Positions 10,753 to 13,348 of a stretch of DNA of 13,348 nucleotides are shown one piece after another. The position numbers and the translations under genes are program-made. The notes beneath the pieces are model-generated. The model searched no databases, had not been told where the DNA came from, and saw only the letters and a program-made list of their open reading frames with translations. The stretch is from an uncultured Nocardiaceae bacterium (GTDB taxonomy: Bacteria > Actinomycetota > Actinomycetes > Mycobacteriales > Mycobacteriaceae), in the NCBI GenBank assembly GCA_936936565.1, contig CAKZIX010000059.1, forward strand, positions 1 to 13,348, written 5' to 3'. How positions within the stretch are numbered: position 1 is the first letter of the stretch; the number at the start of each line of letters is the position of its first letter.

Positions 10753-13348
10753 CTACGCAACTCCCGAGTCTGACGTCTGCTTGGGCGCGGCGAGTACGTC
10801 GTCGATGCGGTAGCGCTCGGCCGCCTCGACAGCCTTGGCGCGGTCGAGCTTGCCCATCCGCGCCAGGCCGGCCAACACCGCGACCGCGATGGACTCCGCG
10901 TCGATGTTGAAGGCGCGCCGAGCGGCCGGGCGGGTGTCGGAGAACCCGAACCCGTCGGTGCCGAGGGTGGTGTAGTCGCCCGGAATCCACTGCCGGATCT
11001 GGTCGGGCACCGCGCGCATCCAGTCCGAGGCGGCGACGAACGGTCCCTCGGCGTCGGCGAGCACCTGCTGTACGTACGGAGCCGCCACGTCGGTGCCCGG
11101 ATTGCGCAGTTGCTCGCGCGCGGCCACCAGACCCTCGCGGCGCAGCTCGTTCCACGACGTCACCGACCACACGTCCGCCGAGACGCCCCAGTCCTCGGCG
11201 AGCAGTTCCTGAGCGCGCAGCCCGTCGGGCACAGTCACCCCCGACACCAGGATCTGCGCCTTCAAGCCCTGTTCCGCGCCGGTTCTGTAGAGGTACATGC
11301 CCTTGAGCAGGCCGGCGACGTCCAGCCCTTCGGGTTGGGCGGGCTGCACGTACGGCTCGTTGTACATGGTGATGTAGTAGAAGACGCTCTCGCCGCCGAA
11401 GCCCTTGCGGCCGGGAGTGCCGCCGTACATCCGGCGCAGGCCGTCCTTGACGATGTGCACGATCTCGTAGGCGAAGGCCGGATCGTAGGCGACGACGGCG
11501 GGATTGGTGGAGGCCAGCACCTGCGAATGCCCGTCGGCGTGCTGCAGGCCCTCGCCGGTGAGTGTGGTGCGTCCGGCGGTGGCCCCGAGCACGAAGCCGC
11601 GCGCCATCTGGTCGGCCGCGGCCCACAGCCCGTCGCCGGTGCGCTGGAAGCCGAACATCGAGTAGAAGATGTAGAGCGGGATCATCGGCTCGTTGTGCGT
11701 GGCGTGCGAGGTGCCCACCGCGGTGAACGAGGCCGTCGACCCGGCCTCGTTGATGCCTTCGTGCAGGATTTGCCCAACCTGTGACTCTTTGTAGGCAAGC
11801 ATCAACTCGGCGTCGACAGATGTGTACAACTGCCCGTTCGGGTTGTAGATCTTCAACGAAGGAAACCACGAGTCCATACCGAACGTGCGCGCCTCGTCCG
11901 GAATGATCGGGACGATGCGCGGCCCGATTTCCTTGTCGCGCAACAACTCCTTCATCACCCGGACGAACGCCATGGTGGTGGCGACCTCTTGCTTGCCGGA
12001 ACCCTCCAACAGCTTGGAATAGGTGGCATCTGCCGGCAATGTCAAAGGCTTGGCCCAGGACCGGCGCTCCGGCAGGAAGCCGCCGAGCGCCTTGCGGCGA
12101 TCCATCATGTACTCGATCTCGGGGGCGTTCATCCCCGGATGGAAGTACGGGGGCAGGTACGGATCCTCTTCGAGCTGCTTGTCGGTGATCGGGATGCGCT
12201 GCAGATCGCGGAAGTCCTTGAGATCCTGCAGGGCCAGCTTCTTCATCTGGTGGGTGGCGTTGCGGCCCTCGAAGTGCTTGCCGAGGGTGTAGCCCTTGAT
12301 GGTCTTGGCCAGGATCACCGTCGGCTGGCCCTTGTGGGCCATTGCGGCCGCGTAGGCGGCGTACACCTTGCGGTAATCGTGCCCGCCGCGCTTGAGGTTC
12401 CAGATTTCCTGGTCGGTCATGTCTTTGACCAGTTCCTTGGTGCGCGGATCGCGCCCGAAGAAGTGTTCGCGGACGAAGGCGCCGTCGTTGGCCTTGTAGG
12501 TCTGGTAGTCGCCGTCGGGCGTGGAGTTCATCAGGTTGACCAGCGCGCCGTCGCGGTCGCGGTGCAGCAGCACGTCCCACTCGCGGCCCCAGATGACCTT
12601 GATGACGTTCCAGCCGGCGCCGCGGAAGAACGACTCGAGTTCCTGGATGATCTTGCCGTTGCCGCGCACGGGCCCGTCGAGGCGCTGCAGGTTGCAGTTC
12701 ACCACGAACGTCAGGTTGTCCAGCGCCTCGTTGGCGGCGATCTGGATGAGCCCGCGCGATTCCGGTTCGTCCATCTCGCCGTCGCCCAGGAACGCCCAGA
12801 CGTGCTGATCGGAGGTGTCCTTGATGCCGCGGTCGTGCAGGTAGTGGTTGAAGCGGGCTTGGTAGATCGCGTTCATCGGGCCGAGGCCCATCGACACCGT
12901 CGGGAATTCCCAGAAGTCCGGCATCAGCCGTGGATGCGGATACGACGGCAGTCCGCCGCCTTCACCGGCATGCGAATGTTCCTGCCGGAATCCGTCCATG
13001 CGTTCCGGACCGATCCGTCCCTCGAGGAATGCGCGCGCGTAGATGCCCGGGGAGGCGTGACCCTGAATGAAGATCTGATCGCCGCCGCCGGGATGGTCCT
13101 TGCCGCGGAAGAAGTGGTTGAAACCGACCTCGTACAGCGCGGCCGACGACGCATACGTCGAAATATGGCCGCCCACACCGACTCCCGGGCGCTGTGCGCG
13201 ATGCACCATGATCGCGGCGTTCCAGCGGATCCAGGCCCGGAACCGGCGCTCGACCTCTTCGTCGCCGGGGAACCACGGTTCGTTCTCGGTGGGAATCGTG
13301 TTCACGTAATCCGTCGACGTCAACGCCGGGATCGAAATTCGCTTCTCG
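10753..13348 (-). CDS. aceE: Pyruvate dehydrogenase E1 component (homodimeric), 5' part missing
   Basis: About 865 residues are visible; roughly the first 75 lie beyond the right edge, where the frame stays open (EKRISIPALTSTDYVNT). It is the thiamine-diphosphate E1 enzyme that decarboxylates pyruvate and acetylates E2, feeding acetyl-CoA to the FAS-II genes downstream. The thiamine-binding GDGEMDEPESRG...NCN motif is encoded near 12690-12785. Other conserved stretches are GHISTYASSAALYEVGFNHFF-like, IPIIPDEARTFGMDSWFPSL, QILHEGINEAG and FSDTRPAARRAFN near the C-terminus. Against tuberculosis AceE there are small Gly-rich insertions, HSHAGEGGGLP (encoded near 12955) and YGGTPGRKGFGGES (near 11400). 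It ends in TAG, 190 nt upstream of mabR. Confidence 0.97.
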   Translation of the reverse strand, partial: EKRISIPALTSTDYVNTIPTENEPWFPGDEEVERRFRAWIRWNAAIMVHRAQRPGVGVGGHISTYASSAALYEVGFNHFFRGKDHPGGGDQIFIQGHASPGIYARAFLEGRIGPERMDGFRQEHSHAGEGGGLPSYPHPRLMPDFWEFPTVSMGLGPMNAIYQARFNHYLHDRGIKDTSDQHVWAFLGDGEMDEPESRGLIQIAANEALDNLTFVVNCNLQRLDGPVRGNGKIIQELESFFRGAGWNVIKVIWGREWDVLLHRDRDGALVNLMNSTPDGDYQTYKANDGAFVREHFFGRDPRTKELVKDMTDQEIWNLKRGGHDYRKVYAAYAAAMAHKGQPTVILAKTIKGYTLGKHFEGRNATHQMKKLALQDLKDFRDLQRIPITDKQLEEDPYLPPYFHPGMNAPEIEYMMDRRKALGGFLPERRSWAKPLTLPADATYSKLLEGSGKQEVATTMAFVRVMKELLRDKEIGPRIVPIIPDEARTFGMDSWFPSLKIYNPNGQLYTSVDAELMLAYKESQVGQILHEGINEAGSTASFTAVGTSHATHNEPMIPLYIFYSMFGFQRTGDGLWAAADQMARGFVLGATAGRTTLTGEGLQHADGHSQVLASTNPAVVAYDPAFAYEIVHIVKDGLRRMYGGTPGRKGFGGESVFYYITMYNEPYVQPAQPEGLDVAGLLKGMYLYRTGAEQGLKAQILVSGVTVPDGLRAQELLAEDWGVSADVWSVTSWNELRREGLVAAREQLRNPGTDVAAPYVQQVLADAEGPFVAASDWMRAVPDQIRQWIPGDYTTLGTDGFGFSDTRPAARRAFNIDAESIAVAVLAGLARMGKLDRAKAVEAAERYRIDDVLAAPKQTSDSGVA

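Noticed and set aside
9423..10910. A 495-codon plus-strand frame antisense to mabR
   Set aside because: Shadow; the minus strand encodes a full PucR regulator with helix-turn-helix.
10559..12580. A 673-codon minus-strand frame overlapping aceE and running through both intergenic repeats
   Set aside because: Arg-rich out-of-frame shadow of aceE. The repeat part (DGHAATEERRCAAA read twice) is open only because the period is 90 bp; there is no start signal or family match.

Overview
The window is high-GC chromosomal DNA from a mycolic-acid-making actinobacterium (order Mycobacteriales). The main evidence is the minus-strand block aceE - mabR - fabD - acpM - kasA - accD6. It has the gene order of the Mycobacterium tuberculosis locus Rv2241-Rv2247, and the proteins resemble the tuberculosis ones from end to end. 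One difference stands out: a single beta-ketoacyl-ACP synthase lies between acpM and accD6, where M. tuberculosis has kasA followed by kasB. With small insertions in AceE and AccD6, this fits a non-tuberculous lineage, perhaps outside Mycobacterium (Rhodococcus/Nocardia/Gordonia-like). I cannot fix the genus from sequence alone.

Layout. At 1-144 (minus) is the start of a class-I glutamine amidotransferase of the TrpG/PabA type, cut by the window edge. At 189-1852 (plus) are an APH-like phosphotransferase and a DinB-fold protein. At 1822-3929 are two serine hydrolases of the beta-lactamase/EstB type, one on each strand, diverging from a 125-bp intergenic region. At 4032-4847 (plus) are a DUF3145 protein and a small acidic protein. 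They run toward the fatty-acid operon and end at a palindrome cluster and a strong hairpin terminator (4841-4997). From 5017 to the right edge everything is on the minus strand: accD6, kasA, acpM and fabD (FAS-II elongation and carboxylation for meromycolate synthesis), then the PucR-type regulator mabR, then aceE (pyruvate dehydrogenase E1), cut by the right edge.

How the genes work together. AceE makes acetyl-CoA. AccD6 carboxylates acetyl-CoA to malonyl-CoA. FabD moves malonyl onto AcpM. KasA condenses malonyl-AcpM with the growing acyl chain. MabR is the known regulator of this operon in mycobacteria, and the 128-bp mabR-fabD gap holds an inverted repeat that is a good operator candidate. 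Several genes (DinB-like, both hydrolases, mabR) have a TANNNT -10 hexamer 6-8 nt before the start codon and no Shine-Dalgarno sequence, which suggests leaderless mRNAs.

Non-coding points of interest: a duplicated ~80-bp hairpin-bearing repeat between aceE and mabR, tandem 17-23-nt palindromes downstream of the small acidic gene, and a GAAA-tetraloop hairpin between fabD and acpM. I found no CRISPR array, tRNA/rRNA, transposase or obvious defence or biosynthetic system. No stretch above 300 bases lacks a gene. The window is mostly conserved core metabolism, and its least explained parts are the intergenic repeats and the small genes.
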